NCBI RefSeq assembly: GCF_007829955.1
Contig: NZ_VIWX01000007.1
Span: 124,001 to 188,000, forward strand
Direction: 5' to 3'
Source: Saccharopolyspora dendranthemae
GTDB taxonomy: Bacteria > Actinomycetota > Actinomycetes > Mycobacteriales > Pseudonocardiaceae
DNA: 64,000 bases
The translations under genes and the position numbers were made by a program. The notes beneath the pieces are model-generated. The model was not told the DNA's origin, did not search any database, and saw only the letters and a list, made by a program, of their open reading frames with translations. Below, piece after piece: positions 16,391-25,655 of this stretch (positions are counted from its first letter, which is position 1; each line of letters opens with the position of its first letter).

Positions 16391-17404
16391 TCAGGCCGGC
16401 TTCGGCGGAACGATCATCTTGGCCACGTCGACCTCGTTGTCCAGGAAGCCGAAGTCCTTCATCAGGCGCGGAACCCGCTGCAGACGCGTCGCGTCGGCGC
16501 GCGAGTTGAACTTCAGCAGGCTGATGATCGCGGCGGTTTCCTTGTCGATCTTGGCGAACTCGGGCAGCAGCGGCTCGATCTTCGAGCGGTCCTGCGACTC
16601 GGCCACGGCGCGGTCCATCGCGCGCTGGAAGGCCGCCACCGTCTGCGGGTTCTCCTGCACGAACTTCGCGGTCGCTCCGTAGCCGGTCAGCGGCAGGTCC
16701 TCCAGCGGGCCGGTGTTGGTGTCGGCCACCGGGACGGCGCCGCTGGTGCGCGCGGCCTGGGTCAGGAACGGCTCGGTCAGGATCGCCGCGTCGACCCGGC
16801 CCTGCTGCAGCGCGGCCGGCATGTTGATGAACGGGATGGCGGTGAACTCGGACTTGGAGAAGTCCACGCCGTAGGCCCGCATCGTGGCCTTGACCAGCAG
16901 TTCCGAGATCGTGCGCGGTCCGGAGATGGCGATGGTCTTGCCCGCCAGGTCCTGCGGCGTGCGGACCTTCGAGGACGGCGAGGTCATGATCGTGGTCGTG
17001 TTCGGCGCACCGGCGCCGCAGTCGGCCACGATCTTCAGGTCCGCGACACCCCGGGCCTGCGCCGCGAAGAACGGCACGTAGCTGGCGTAGGTGATGTCGT
17101 AGTCGCCGCCGATGGTGCTGGTCAGCGCCGCGCTGCCGTCCGAGGTCGTGACGATCTCGACGTTGAGGCCCTCCTGCTTGAAGATGCCGTTGCGCACGGC
17201 CAGGTGCAGGGGCGCGAGGTCGGTGACCGGCATGGCGCCGACCTTGAGGTTGGGCTTCTCGACCGAGCCGTCGCCGCCGCCCGCCGACTCGGAGCCGCCC
17301 AGCAGGCCGCATCCGCTGGCGCCCATCAGCGCCCCGGCGGTTGCCGTTCCACCTGCGAGTTTGAGCAGCCCTCTCCGCGACATAGCGCGACTGGCCAGGG
17401 TCAT
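16391..17404 (-). CDS. ABC importer substrate-binding lipoprotein 2 (paralogue)
   Basis: A 337-residue paralogue of binding protein 1 with identical length and architecture: twin-arginine start (MSRRGLLKLAGG), lipobox GASGC, then NLKVGAMPVTDLAPLHLA, SYVPFFAAQARGVADLKIVAD and the C-terminal KEIEPLLP-like block. ATG 17404 has AGGAGG 5 nt upstream; the Met seven codons later is an alternative. The two genes look like a tandem duplication that kept its upstream DNA. A terminator between them suggests that this gene can be expressed apart from the importer, perhaps to supply an alternative receptor for the same permease or to act as a decoy. Confidence 0.9.
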   Translation of the reverse strand: MTLASRAMSRRGLLKLAGGTATAGALMGASGCGLLGGSESAGGGDGSVEKPNLKVGAMPVTDLAPLHLAVRNGIFKQEGLNVEIVTTSDGSAALTSTIGGDYDITYASYVPFFAAQARGVADLKIVADCGAGAPNTTTIMTSPSSKVRTPQDLAGKTIAISGPRTISELLVKATMRAYGVDFSKSEFTAIPFINMPAALQQGRVDAAILTEPFLTQAARTSGAVPVADTNTGPLEDLPLTGYGATAKFVQENPQTVAAFQRAMDRAVAESQDRSKIEPLLPEFAKIDKETAAIISLLKFNSRADATRLQRVPRLMKDFGFLDNEVDVAKMIVPPKPA

Positions 17405-17620
17405 CGAGTCCTCCTTGCAACAGCACGACTTGGAGCACCGGGCCCTGCGTCAGCTCCGCCGGCTCGGCGCGAACAACCCCGAGTAGGGTCCGCCAGGTGC
17501 GTCTGTGCACTGTGGACTTGACCACGACCTTCGACGGAGGCGCCGGGGCGAACCGGGGCTCATACTCGACTGCCGTGACTGATGGGGCGCAAAAAGGACT
17601 GTAAAGGTTTGAACTATCGG

Positions 17621-17638
17621 GTTACAACCAGGCGTAAC
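17621..17638. promoter_or_regulatory. Near-palindromic GTTAC-N8-GTAAC site upstream of binding protein 2
   Basis: On the minus strand GTTACGCCTGGTTGTAAC is an inverted repeat of GTTAC with an 8-bp spacer, about 220 bp upstream of the binding protein 2 start; a degenerate version lies at the same distance upstream of binding protein 1. A GlnR site would need 6-bp spacing, so the cognate regulator is not identified. Confidence 0.4.
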
Positions 17639-17712
17639 TAACTATGAGTCACACGATCGGCCCAGCTGTTGTCCAAAGCACTCTGAAGAGTGACGGAGGC
17701 CAGCGTTGGGGG

Positions 17713-17742
17713 CCTGACTTGTGACGCCAGGTTAAGTATAGT
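17713..17742 (+). promoter_or_regulatory. Candidate promoter of the conservon operon
   Basis: CTGACT (17713-17718), an 18-bp spacer and TATAGT (17737-17742) form a plausible housekeeping promoter pointing at cvnA, leaving a leader of about 210 nt. A 12-nt direct repeat CGTCGAGGTGAC (17749-17760 and 17849-17860) lies in that leader. The rest of 17405-17959 shows no gene. Confidence 0.4.
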
Positions 17743-17959
17743 CTCGCCCGTCGAGGTGACTGGCCTCTGCTTCGGGGGAATGCACGTTGTGACCAGGGAG
17801 TGTGATGGCAAGCCCGACTGACAGAGTCGGGGTCTGCGGAAGCTCGATCGTCGAGGTGACGTGGACCCGCTCGTGGGTACCCGACGCGACCGCGTCGGTT
17901 CGCGGGCACATTCCCAGCACGATGATCTCCACTGCCACGGTGAGGAAGGGCAACTAGCC

Positions 17960-20900
17960 GTGGCGGTTCCGCACATGTCCGCCGCAGCGCAGGAAACAGG
18001 GATGCTCAACAACGACCCCGCGACCGCAACCGGCGCAGCCGATCCGGCTGCCACCCGGACCAAGAAGTGGTGGCTGCGCAACTGGCGCCTCCGGTACAAG
18101 ATGGCCGCCGTTCTGCTCGTGCCCACCTTGGCCGCGTTGGGCGTCGGTGGCGTGCGCATCTACGACGGTCTGCACAGCCAGTCGCAGATGCAGACCATCG
18201 TCGACCAGGTCGAGTTGGCGCAGCAGACCTCCAACCTCACCCACGAACTGCAGCGCGAGCGGGACTTCGCGATCGTGCTCACCACCGCCAACGGCGGTAC
18301 CGCGGGCAACGACTACGCGGCGCAGGGGCAGCGGGTCGACGCGGCCGTCCAGCAGGTGCTCGCCTACGAGCCGCAGATCTCCGGGTTCACCCCCGAGGTC
18401 CGCTTCGCCTACGAGAGCGCCCAGCACCGGATCAGCAGCCTCGGAGCGCTGCGCGGCACCGTCAGCGGCGGCTTCACCAGCCCGCAGACGATGATCGCCT
18501 ACAACTCGGTGATCGACACCCTGCTGTCGATCAACAACCAGGTCGCCAACTCCGCGGCCGACACCGCGACCGCTCAGACCGCACGCGCCGCCGACTCCCT
18601 CGGCCAGGCCAAGGAGCAGCTCGCGCGGCAGCGCTCGACGCTGCTCAGCGCGTCGTTGCGGAACCAGTTCCTGACCGGTCAGCCCGACCAGATGCGCGCG
18701 GCCGACGCTCGCTACGAGGCCGCTTACGGCGAGTTCGAGGCCGCGGCGACCCAGGAGCAGCGCGCGCTGTTCGCCGAGCGCGTCGCCGGTGCCGCGGTCG
18801 ACCGCACCGAGCAGCTGGAGCAGAGCTCGCTGATCGCCTACGACAACGATCAGCAGGACCAGAACCTCGGCGTCTCGCCGGCTGACTGGGGGCAGCAGTC
18901 CGGGCAGCGCACCGACCTCGTCCGCGAGGTCGAGTCGGACGTCCTGGAGGACCTGCACTCCGACGCCTCCTCGCTGGCCGACTCGGCGACCTGGACGCTG
19001 ATCCGCGACTCCGCTCTGGTGGCGCTGCTGCTGATCGTGGCGTTCGGCGTGGCGGCCTACATCGCCCGCTCGATGCTGCGACCGCTGCGGACCCTGCGCT
19101 ACAGCGCGCTGGAGATCGCGCAGCAGAGCCTGCCGGACGCGATCAACCGGGTCACCGACAACCCGGGCGCGTCCCACCAGACGACGGTGCCGACGGTGCC
19201 GGTCTACACCGACGAGGAGATCGGGCAGGTCGCCCGCACCTTCGACGCGGTCCACCAGCAGGCGCTGCGGCTGGCCGTGGAGCAGGCGATGCTCCGCAAC
19301 AACGTCAACGACCTGTTCGTCAACCTCGCCCGCCGGTCGCAGACCCTGGTGCAGCGCCAGCTGGCCCTGATCGACCGCCTGGAGCAGGACGAGCAGGACC
19401 CGGACCAGCTCTCCAGCCTCTTCGAGCTGGACCACCTAGCGACCCGCATGCGGCGGAACAACGAGAACCTGCTGATCCTCGGCGGCACCGACCTCACCCG
19501 GCGCACCATGCGCCCGGTCCCGCTCAACGAGGTCCTCGGCGCCGCGGTCTCCGAGGTCGAGCAGTACGCCCGGGTCGCCGTGGTCGACGCCCCCGAGCTG
19601 GCCCTGCAGGGCCGCGTGGTCAACGACTTCGTGCACCTGGTCGCCGAGCTGCTGGAGAACGCCACCGTGTTCTCCAACCCGGACACCGAGGTCACGGTCC
19701 GCACCGCCTACCGCCGCCAGCAGCTGGTCATCGAGATCCGCGACCGCGGCGTGGGCATCGACGCGGGCGAGATCGACGAGATCAACGAACGGCTCGTCCG
19801 CCCGCCGGAGATCGACGTCGCGGTGTCCCGCCGCATGGGCCTGTTCGTGGTCGGTCAGCTGGCCCGCAGGCACAACATCGAGGTCGAGCTCGGCAACAAC
19901 GACGGCCTGGAAGGTGGCGTCACCGCCACCGTGCGCCTCAGCGGCGAACTGGTCGTGCAGCTCACGCCGGACGGCCCGGTGCCGATGCCCGACATGCCGC
20001 GCGCCCCGCAGCCGGAGGAACGCGGTGCGCTCGGGGAGACCGGCACGCAGCTGGGCCTGGCCGCGGCCTTCGGCGGTCGCGCCGCCGTGAACAACAACGG
20101 CCAGCAGCCGGGCCTGGACGCGCCGACCAGCCGCGCCGAGCTGCCGAGCCTGAGCAGCTCCGAGCCGCCGACCGCGTTCACCTCGATGAACCAGGCGGCG
20201 ATGGACTCCGACTTCGGAGCCTCGTCCTACAACGGGTTCGGTGCTCCCGACGACTCGGCGGACGACGGGGATCAGCCCCCGCAGTACTCCGTGACGACCT
20301 CCTCCGGCGATTCGTTCGGCGCAACGAGCGTCCCCCGATGGGAGGATGACGGCTGGGCGCCCCACGACGACGGTGTCGGGGCGGAAGCCTGGCCGGATAT
20401 CGACCCGGGCTTCGACGGGCAGTGCGGTGCACCGTCGGAGACCTCGTCGACCGATCTGTTCCACAGCCCGTTCGAGGCGGAGAAGCACAAGAACTTCGCC
20501 CCGTCCCAACCGTTCGGCTCCGACGAGGGTTCGAACGGCGTCAGCGGTGGCGGTCTGAACGGGAGCGAGCCCGAGAGCGGCTCCCTGAACGGCAACAGCC
20601 TGAACGGCAGTGGAATCGGTGCGGCCTTCGGTGGCGGCCACGAGGGCGCCCCAGGAAACGAGAGTCGGCCAGAGCCGGCGTCGGAGTCCTGGGAGTCCGA
20701 GAGCGCATCCGTGCGGGGAACTTCCGGTCCGGACCACCCGGGCTTCGACGGCGGATCGCCGGCTCGCGCCGACGACGAGCCGAGGGAGTCCTGGGACATG
20801 GACGATGCGCCGACCCAACGCCTGCCGATCTACGAAGCCGTGCTCTCGCAGTGGTTCCGGGAATCCGATGTCGAGGACTCGACCCCGGCCGCCGCTGACC

Positions 20901-21310
20901 CCAAGCCCGCCGCGCCGGAAACCGCCGCGCCCTCGACCCCGTCGAGCTCCGCGCCGGAACCGGTAGTCGACGAAGTTCCGCGAACCACCACGCCCGACCC
21001 GGGCTGGGGGCAAGCGGACGTCGGTTGGAAAGCCGCCGAGGCCCTGCTGCAGACCCACGAGGTCCAGGAGACGACCGCGGCCGGACTTCCCAAGCGGGTC
21101 CCGAAGACCAACCTCGTGCCCGGCTCGGCAGCACCCCGCACCCCGCAGACTCCCCGCCGCAAGCCCGCAGCCCCGCGTTCGGCTGATGCCGTCCGCGGTC
21201 GCATGGCGAACTTCCAGCAGGGCGTCCATCGGGGCAGGCACGCCAAGGCCGAACCGGTTTCCACCGAACTTCCCCGCTCGAATCCGAGCCGTCCCGAGGA
21301 GCAGGAGTGA
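17960..21310 (+). CDS. cvnA: Conservon sensor histidine-kinase-like protein CvnA (nitrate/nitrite-sensing domain)
   Basis: A membrane protein of about 1116 residues. Order: short cytoplasmic start; helix 1 (MAAVLLVPTLAALGVGG, about 48-64); extracytoplasmic NIT-type all-helical sensor domain (75-330; LTHELQRERDFA opening); helix 2 (ALVALLLIVAFGVAAYIA, about 352-370); HAMP; coiled segment; GHKL ATPase with N-box ELLENATVFSNP (near 563) and G1 RDRGVGID (near 596). No clear phospho-acceptor His box is visible, normal for this group. From about 680 the tail is a 430-residue Ser/Gly/Pro/Asp-rich disordered region. GTG 17960 follows GAGGAAGGG by 9 nt; ATG 17975 is possible. It couples to cvnB by a 4-base GTGA overlap. 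Confidence 0.9.
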   Translation: MAVPHMSAAAQETGMLNNDPATATGAADPAATRTKKWWLRNWRLRYKMAAVLLVPTLAALGVGGVRIYDGLHSQSQMQTIVDQVELAQQTSNLTHELQRERDFAIVLTTANGGTAGNDYAAQGQRVDAAVQQVLAYEPQISGFTPEVRFAYESAQHRISSLGALRGTVSGGFTSPQTMIAYNSVIDTLLSINNQVANSAADTATAQTARAADSLGQAKEQLARQRSTLLSASLRNQFLTGQPDQMRAADARYEAAYGEFEAAATQEQRALFAERVAGAAVDRTEQLEQSSLIAYDNDQQDQNLGVSPADWGQQSGQRTDLVREVESDVLEDLHSDASSLADSATWTLIRDSALVALLLIVAFGVAAYIARSMLRPLRTLRYSALEIAQQSLPDAINRVTDNPGASHQTTVPTVPVYTDEEIGQVARTFDAVHQQALRLAVEQAMLRNNVNDLFVNLARRSQTLVQRQLALIDRLEQDEQDPDQLSSLFELDHLATRMRRNNENLLILGGTDLTRRTMRPVPLNEVLGAAVSEVEQYARVAVVDAPELALQGRVVNDFVHLVAELLENATVFSNPDTEVTVRTAYRRQQLVIEIRDRGVGIDAGEIDEINERLVRPPEIDVAVSRRMGLFVVGQLARRHNIEVELGNNDGLEGGVTATVRLSGELVVQLTPDGPVPMPDMPRAPQPEERGALGETGTQLGLAAAFGGRAAVNNNGQQPGLDAPTSRAELPSLSSSEPPTAFTSMNQAAMDSDFGASSYNGFGAPDDSADDGDQPPQYSVTTSSGDSFGATSVPRWEDDGWAPHDDGVGAEAWPDIDPGFDGQCGAPSETSSTDLFHSPFEAEKHKNFAPSQPFGSDEGSNGVSGGGLNGSEPESGSLNGNSLNGSGIGAAFGGGHEGAPGNESRPEPASESWESESASVRGTSGPDHPGFDGGSPARADDEPRESWDMDDAPTQRLPIYEAVLSQWFRESDVEDSTPAAADPKPAAPETAAPSTPSSSAPEPVVDEVPRTTTPDPGWGQADVGWKAAEALLQTHEVQETTAAGLPKRVPKTNLVPGSAAPRTPQTPRRKPAAPRSADAVRGRMANFQQGVHRGRHAKAEPVSTELPRSNPSRPEEQE

Positions 21311-21738
21311 ACGGGTCCGTGCAGCAACCGATGAGCAGCAACAGCTTCAGTTGGCTGATCACCGACTTCGTGCGTCGGGTACCCGGCGTGGCGCACTCGG
21401 TGGTCGTGTCCGCGGATGGTCTGCTGCTGGCCGGTTCCCAGGGCTTGCCGCGTGACCGCGCCGAGCAGCTTTCCGCCGTCGCGTCAGGTCTGGTCAGCCT
21501 CACCCAAGGTGCAGCGCGCTGCTTCGAGGCAGGCGAGGTGACCCAGACCGTCGTCGAGATGGAGCAGGGCTACCTGTTCCTGATGTCGATCAGCGACGGC
21601 TCGTGCCTGGCCGTCCTCGCCGCGCCCAACGCCGACATCGGCCTGGTCGCCTACGAGATGACCCTGCTCGTGGAGCGGGTCGGCCGTCAGCTCACGCCGG
21701 AACTGCGAGCGCAGCTGCAGGGCATGGGCCGTCGGTGA
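21307..21738 (+). CDS. cvnB: Conservon roadblock/LC7 protein CvnB
   Basis: A 143-residue roadblock/LC7 (MglB-like) domain protein. The pattern FSWLITDFVRRVPGVAHSVVVSADGLLLAGS starts the fold (read in two parts), and a C-terminal helix ends LTPELRAQLQ. In conservons it is thought to act on the small GTPase CvnD. GTG 21307 overlaps the cvnA stop; an in-frame ATG eight codons later is an alternative. Co-transcribed with cvnA and cvnC. Confidence 0.92.
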   Translation: MNGSVQQPMSSNSFSWLITDFVRRVPGVAHSVVVSADGLLLAGSQGLPRDRAEQLSAVASGLVSLTQGAARCFEAGEVTQTVVEMEQGYLFLMSISDGSCLAVLAAPNADIGLVAYEMTLLVERVGRQLTPELRAQLQGMGRR

Positions 21739-21769
21739 ATCCGTTGGGGAGAGCTGAGGGGAGCTGATC

Positions 21770-22561
21770 ATGAACGCCGGTTCCGAGCCCAGCTGGGACG
21801 GTGACCTGTTCCGCCTCTACAACAAGCGGCTGAGCGCGGAGTCCTGGCAGGACGACTTCGTCGACGACACCCCGTCCGGGCAGGGCAACGAGTCCATCGG
21901 CGGGTACGACCGCGCGCTGTTCGGAGGGCCGGGCGCCGACCTGTTCGGGTCCGGCGGATACGGCGACACCTCCTCGGGCGGGCGTGGTGCCCAGTCCCAG
22001 CACGACGGGTGGGGTCAGCAGGACCCCCGCGCGGCTGCCGACAACTGGGGATCGTCCGATCGCGGGACCCCGGCTCCGCGCCCACGTCCGGACAGCGGTC
22101 CGCCGTCGGTGTCGATGCCGTCCATCTCCCAGTCGATGTCGCCGATCTCCCATTCCATGCCGTCGATTTCCGGCTCGATGCCGGCTATCCCGGCGATGGA
22201 CGACATGGAAGCCGAGGACAGCGGCGGTTCACTCGTTCGGCCCTACGCCCGCACTCGGGGGCGCACCCGCACCGATTATGATCTTGCTATCGAGACGTTG
22301 GTAAGCACCAGCGAACGCGGTCGCAACCAAGCGACCCAATCCCGGCCCGAGCACCGCTCGATCTCCGAGCTGTGCCTGGACGCCCGCTCGGTCGCCGAGG
22401 TCGCCGCTCACATGCGGTTGCCGCTCGGCGTGGTGCGGGTGCTCATCGGCGACATGGCCGATACCGGGCTGGTTCTGATTCATGACAGTGGCATGGTCGT
22501 CGGTGATCGGCCGTCCATGGAGTTCTTGGAGAGGGTGCTCAGTGGGCTTCGAAGGCTCTGA
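21770..22561 (+). CDS. cvnC: Conservon DUF742 protein CvnC
   Basis: A 263-residue protein. The first 150 residues are a Gly/Ser/Pro-rich disordered region with repeats of SMPSIS and SMSPIS type, longer than in usual CvnC proteins (about 120 residues in total). The C-terminal DUF742 domain begins SLVRPYARTRGRT and includes SISELCLDARSVAEVAAHMRLP and VLIGDMADTGLV, a winged-helix-like fold. ATG 21770 has GGGGAG upstream. Its 3' end overlaps cvnD by 20 bases. Confidence 0.88.
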   Translation: MNAGSEPSWDGDLFRLYNKRLSAESWQDDFVDDTPSGQGNESIGGYDRALFGGPGADLFGSGGYGDTSSGGRGAQSQHDGWGQQDPRAAADNWGSSDRGTPAPRPRPDSGPPSVSMPSISQSMSPISHSMPSISGSMPAIPAMDDMEAEDSGGSLVRPYARTRGRTRTDYDLAIETLVSTSERGRNQATQSRPEHRSISELCLDARSVAEVAAHMRLPLGVVRVLIGDMADTGLVLIHDSGMVVGDRPSMEFLERVLSGLRRL

Positions 22562-23141
22562 TCCCCGGTCGCAGCAGCCGAGCAACCAGAAGACCTCGAC
22601 GAAGATCGTGGTCGCCGGTGGGTTCGGCGTCGGGAAGACGACGTTCGTCGGTTCGGTCTCCGAGATCGTGCCGCTGACCACCGAAGCGGTGATGACCGAA
22701 GCGAGCGTCGGCGTCGACGACCTCACGGCCACGCCGGGCAAGGTCACCACGACCGTCGCGATGGACTTCGGCCGCGTCTCGCTGGACTCGGACCTGATCC
22801 TCTACCTGTTCGGCACGCCCGGCCAGCACCGCTTCTGGTTCATGTGGGACGACCTGGTGCGCGGTGCGATCGGTGCCGTCGTGCTCGTCGACACCCGCAG
22901 GCTGGCGGACGCGTTCGCCTCGATCGACTTCTTCGACGACCGCGGGCTGCCCTACGTCGTCGCGGTCAACACCTTCGACGGCCTCACGCACCACCGCCTG
23001 GAGGACGTCCGCGAGGCCCTGACCATCGCCGAGTCGGTCCCGATGATCACCGTCGACGCCCGCGACCGCGAGTCGACGAAGAAGGCCCTCATCAACCTGG
23101 TCGAGCACGCGATGCGCCAGCGCCTCGCGACGTCTCAGTAG
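22542..23141 (+). CDS. cvnD: Conservon small GTPase CvnD
   Basis: A 199-residue Ras-like GTPase of the bacterial MglA-related group. G1 is GGFGVGKTT (residues 26-34), G3 FGTPGQHRF and G4 VNTFDG, which departs from the classical NKxD as is usual in CvnD. GTG 22542 follows GGAGAGG by 7 nt and gives the family length; an in-frame ATG 60 bases upstream would overlap cvnC further. It completes the cvnA-B-C-D operon, a heterotrimeric-G-protein-like membrane signalling unit of actinomycetes. Confidence 0.92.
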   Translation: MGFEGSDPRSQQPSNQKTSTKIVVAGGFGVGKTTFVGSVSEIVPLTTEAVMTEASVGVDDLTATPGKVTTTVAMDFGRVSLDSDLILYLFGTPGQHRFWFMWDDLVRGAIGAVVLVDTRRLADAFASIDFFDDRGLPYVVAVNTFDGLTHHRLEDVREALTIAESVPMITVDARDRESTKKALINLVEHAMRQRLATSQ

Positions 23142-23196
23142 CGTCGTCCCGGCCGGCGGGCTGAATCCCGCGGCCACGGCCGCACCGTGAGCGGGA

Positions 23197-25449
23197 TCAG
23201 TCCTCGACGAGGGCGACCGAGGTGATGCGGTGCAGCGGGAAGTTGCCGAGCTCGTCGTTCGCGGCGTCGACTCCCTGCAGGATTCCGCCGCCGACGGTGA
23301 CCGGGCGGACCACGTGCTGGCTGCGGACGCCGTGGGTGTCCACGAAACCCAGCCAGACGCTGCGCTTCTCGGTCGCCGCGTCGCGCAGCAGCGCCAGCGT
23401 CGCCTCCGCGCTCGGGCGCCCGCGCTCGGGAACCACCGAACGACCCCGGCGGGCGGACCCGGCGATGTCGTTGGCGCGCAGCTGGGTGACCAGCGAGCCG
23501 AGCTGCTCGGTGCTCGGCACCGGCGGACCGTGCGCACTGCGCTGCCGTGCCTTGCCGCGGGTGCGGCGCCCGCCGGCCCGCAGGTCCAGCACGCTGCCGT
23601 CGGCACCTTCAGCGACCGGAGCGAACCCCGCCGCGCGAAGCCCGTCCACGAGGTCGGCCAGCGGTAGCGGGCTGATCAGGACGGTGGGCGCGATGCGCCG
23701 CAGCTCCAGCTCCTCGCTCGCCGGCGTGGCGAGAACCTCGGCGAGCACGACCGGATCGTCGCAGCGCAGGAAGGCTGCTGCCGTTCCCGCGCGGAGCTTG
23801 CCGTGGCGCCGGGCCACGTCGTCGATCAGGTAGGTCAGGCCCTGCGGGATCGGCGTCTTCGACCGGTCGCGGAACAGCGCGTGCAGGTCGTCGGCGCTGT
23901 AACCGGCGTCCAGCGCGCGGCGGACGCTGCTCTCGCCGACCCGGTAGACGGTGGCGCTGCCCGCGGACTCGACGTCGGCGACCAGCTTCATCTCGGTCGC
24001 CAGGTCCGGTTCCAGCCGTCCCGGTGCGACGACGGTCAGGTCCGCCTGCACCAGCACGTGGTCCAGCGGTTCGGGCAGCACCTCGCCGAGCCGGTGACCG
24101 GCCTCGGCAGGGCCGTCGAACAGCAGCGCTCGACCGGCGGTGGTCATCGCGTCCAGCGCGACCACGCCCAGCGCGGTCGCCTCGGTCAGCGTCCAGCGCA
24201 CCAGGTCGTCGCGCAGCCGGCCGGCGTGCCGGGGTGCGCGCCAGGCCAGCACGCCCGCCACGTCGTCCGGGCGGGCGCCGCAGCCGCCGGGGAGTTCGTC
24301 GAGGTAGTCGAGGATGCGACGGCGGTCCTTCGGCGCCAGCGGCCGGCTCAGCTCGTCCGACAGCGGCCCGATCAGCCGGTCCTTCTCGTCGCGGGCGCCC
24401 GTGAGGCCCGGCAGCCGCGGGAGCTCCAGCCACGCGGCGGCCAGCGCGGCCCAGCGCTGCTCGACCGGGGAAGCCAGCCAGGTGTCGGAGGAGATCGTGG
24501 GGAGCCAGTGCGGCTCGGAGTCCTCGGTGCGATCCAGCAGCCCGGCGGCGACGGCCACCTCGACGAGCAGCGACACGCGCTGCTCGTCGACCTCCAGCGC
24601 CTTGGCGGTGCGCCGCACGTCGCGAATGCCGACCCCGCCCGAACGCAGCACGTCCGGCGGATCCGACTCCCACGCGAGCAGCAGCTCCTCGACGTGCCGC
24701 AGCAGCTCCAGCGCGGCACCACCGGCCGTGCTGTCCACCCGCTCGCGGTCGGACTGGGTGAGCTCGGGGGCGGGCTCCTCCGGTTCGACGGTGCCCATCG
24801 GCTGGTCGCCGCGCACCGCGAGCGCGAGCTGCCGGGGGAGTTCCACGGTCTCGGTGTCGCGGCGCAGCAGGAGGCCCTTGGCCAGCAGACGCTGGATCGG
24901 GTTCGTCGCGCGATCCAGCGGCACGTGGGCGGAGGCGTCCTTGGTGCGGCCGATGGGGGAGCCGTCGGCGAGCTTGCCGACGAGCCTGCGCTCCTCCTCG
25001 TCGAGGTCGGCCAGCGCCGCTTTCGCGGTCGCCTCGGTCAGGTCGTCGGCCGGTCGTCCCAGGCCGCCGGGGAAGGTCGGCAGCACCTCGCGGGCGGTTC
25101 CGGCGATCTCCAGCGAGTCGTCGTCGCCCCACACCAGCGCGAGGTTCCGCAGCGCGTTCGCGGTCCGCCTGGCCCGCTGGACGGTGACCTCGCTGCCCAG
25201 CAGTTCGGCGACCGCGTCCAGGCTGACCGGTCCCTCGTCGGCGTCCAGCAGCACCAGCGCTTCCATCGTGCTCAGCGCGAAGGAGTCCAACTCTTCGCAG
25301 GCGCGGGCCACCGACGAGCGCTGGGCGACCCGCGAGCCGAGCACCGACAGATCGGCGGGCGGCGGGGTCGCCAGGTCCGGACGGGCGCGCAGCAGGGCGA
25401 GGAGCTGCTCATCGCTTCGATCGCGAAGCCAATTTCCCACTGGAGGCAT
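23197..25449 (-). CDS. Helicase-associated domain protein (Rv0862c-like)
   Basis: A 750-residue protein that resembles the mycobacterial protein encoded beside ercc3/XPB. The opening WLRDRSDEQLLALLRARPDL and the C-terminal block VVPERGRPSAEATLALLRDA then VRPVTVGGGILQGVDA match the helicase-associated domain group; there is no Walker motif, so it is not a helicase itself. Probably a partner or regulator of XPB in DNA repair. ATG 25449 fits homologue starts; ATG 25506 would add 19 basic residues. It is separated from xpb here by about 17 kb. Confidence 0.8.
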   Translation of the reverse strand: MPPVGNWLRDRSDEQLLALLRARPDLATPPPADLSVLGSRVAQRSSVARACEELDSFALSTMEALVLLDADEGPVSLDAVAELLGSEVTVQRARRTANALRNLALVWGDDDSLEIAGTAREVLPTFPGGLGRPADDLTEATAKAALADLDEEERRLVGKLADGSPIGRTKDASAHVPLDRATNPIQRLLAKGLLLRRDTETVELPRQLALAVRGDQPMGTVEPEEPAPELTQSDRERVDSTAGGAALELLRHVEELLLAWESDPPDVLRSGGVGIRDVRRTAKALEVDEQRVSLLVEVAVAAGLLDRTEDSEPHWLPTISSDTWLASPVEQRWAALAAAWLELPRLPGLTGARDEKDRLIGPLSDELSRPLAPKDRRRILDYLDELPGGCGARPDDVAGVLAWRAPRHAGRLRDDLVRWTLTEATALGVVALDAMTTAGRALLFDGPAEAGHRLGEVLPEPLDHVLVQADLTVVAPGRLEPDLATEMKLVADVESAGSATVYRVGESSVRRALDAGYSADDLHALFRDRSKTPIPQGLTYLIDDVARRHGKLRAGTAAAFLRCDDPVVLAEVLATPASEELELRRIAPTVLISPLPLADLVDGLRAAGFAPVAEGADGSVLDLRAGGRRTRGKARQRSAHGPPVPSTEQLGSLVTQLRANDIAGSARRGRSVVPERGRPSAEATLALLRDAATEKRSVWLGFVDTHGVRSQHVVRPVTVGGGILQGVDAANDELGNFPLHRITSVALVED

Positions 25450-25655
25450 CACACCCACGATACCCAGAGCTCGGGTGCGGCTCCGCCGCGCAGCGCTGCT
25501 GATCACGACGAGATCCGCTCGGGAGAGCGGTTCCGCGGGCGCGGGCCACGTGCGCTGCGAACGAGTTGTGCAAGTTCGGACACCCTTGAGCGAGTTCGAT
25601 CGCTCCGATCCGGCAAACTGGAGGTGCCCGCAGCCGGAATGCCCAGGAGGACGAC

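Noticed and set aside
17621..17638. GlnR binding site for nitrogen control of the importer
   Set aside because: GTTAC-N8-GTAAC has the wrong spacing for the GlnR a-b box (6 bases), so I report only an unassigned inverted repeat.
17638..18159. Minus-strand open frame of 173 codons across the cvnA promoter region
   Set aside because: It overlaps the start of cvnA, contains the likely promoter and has no ribosome site or domain.
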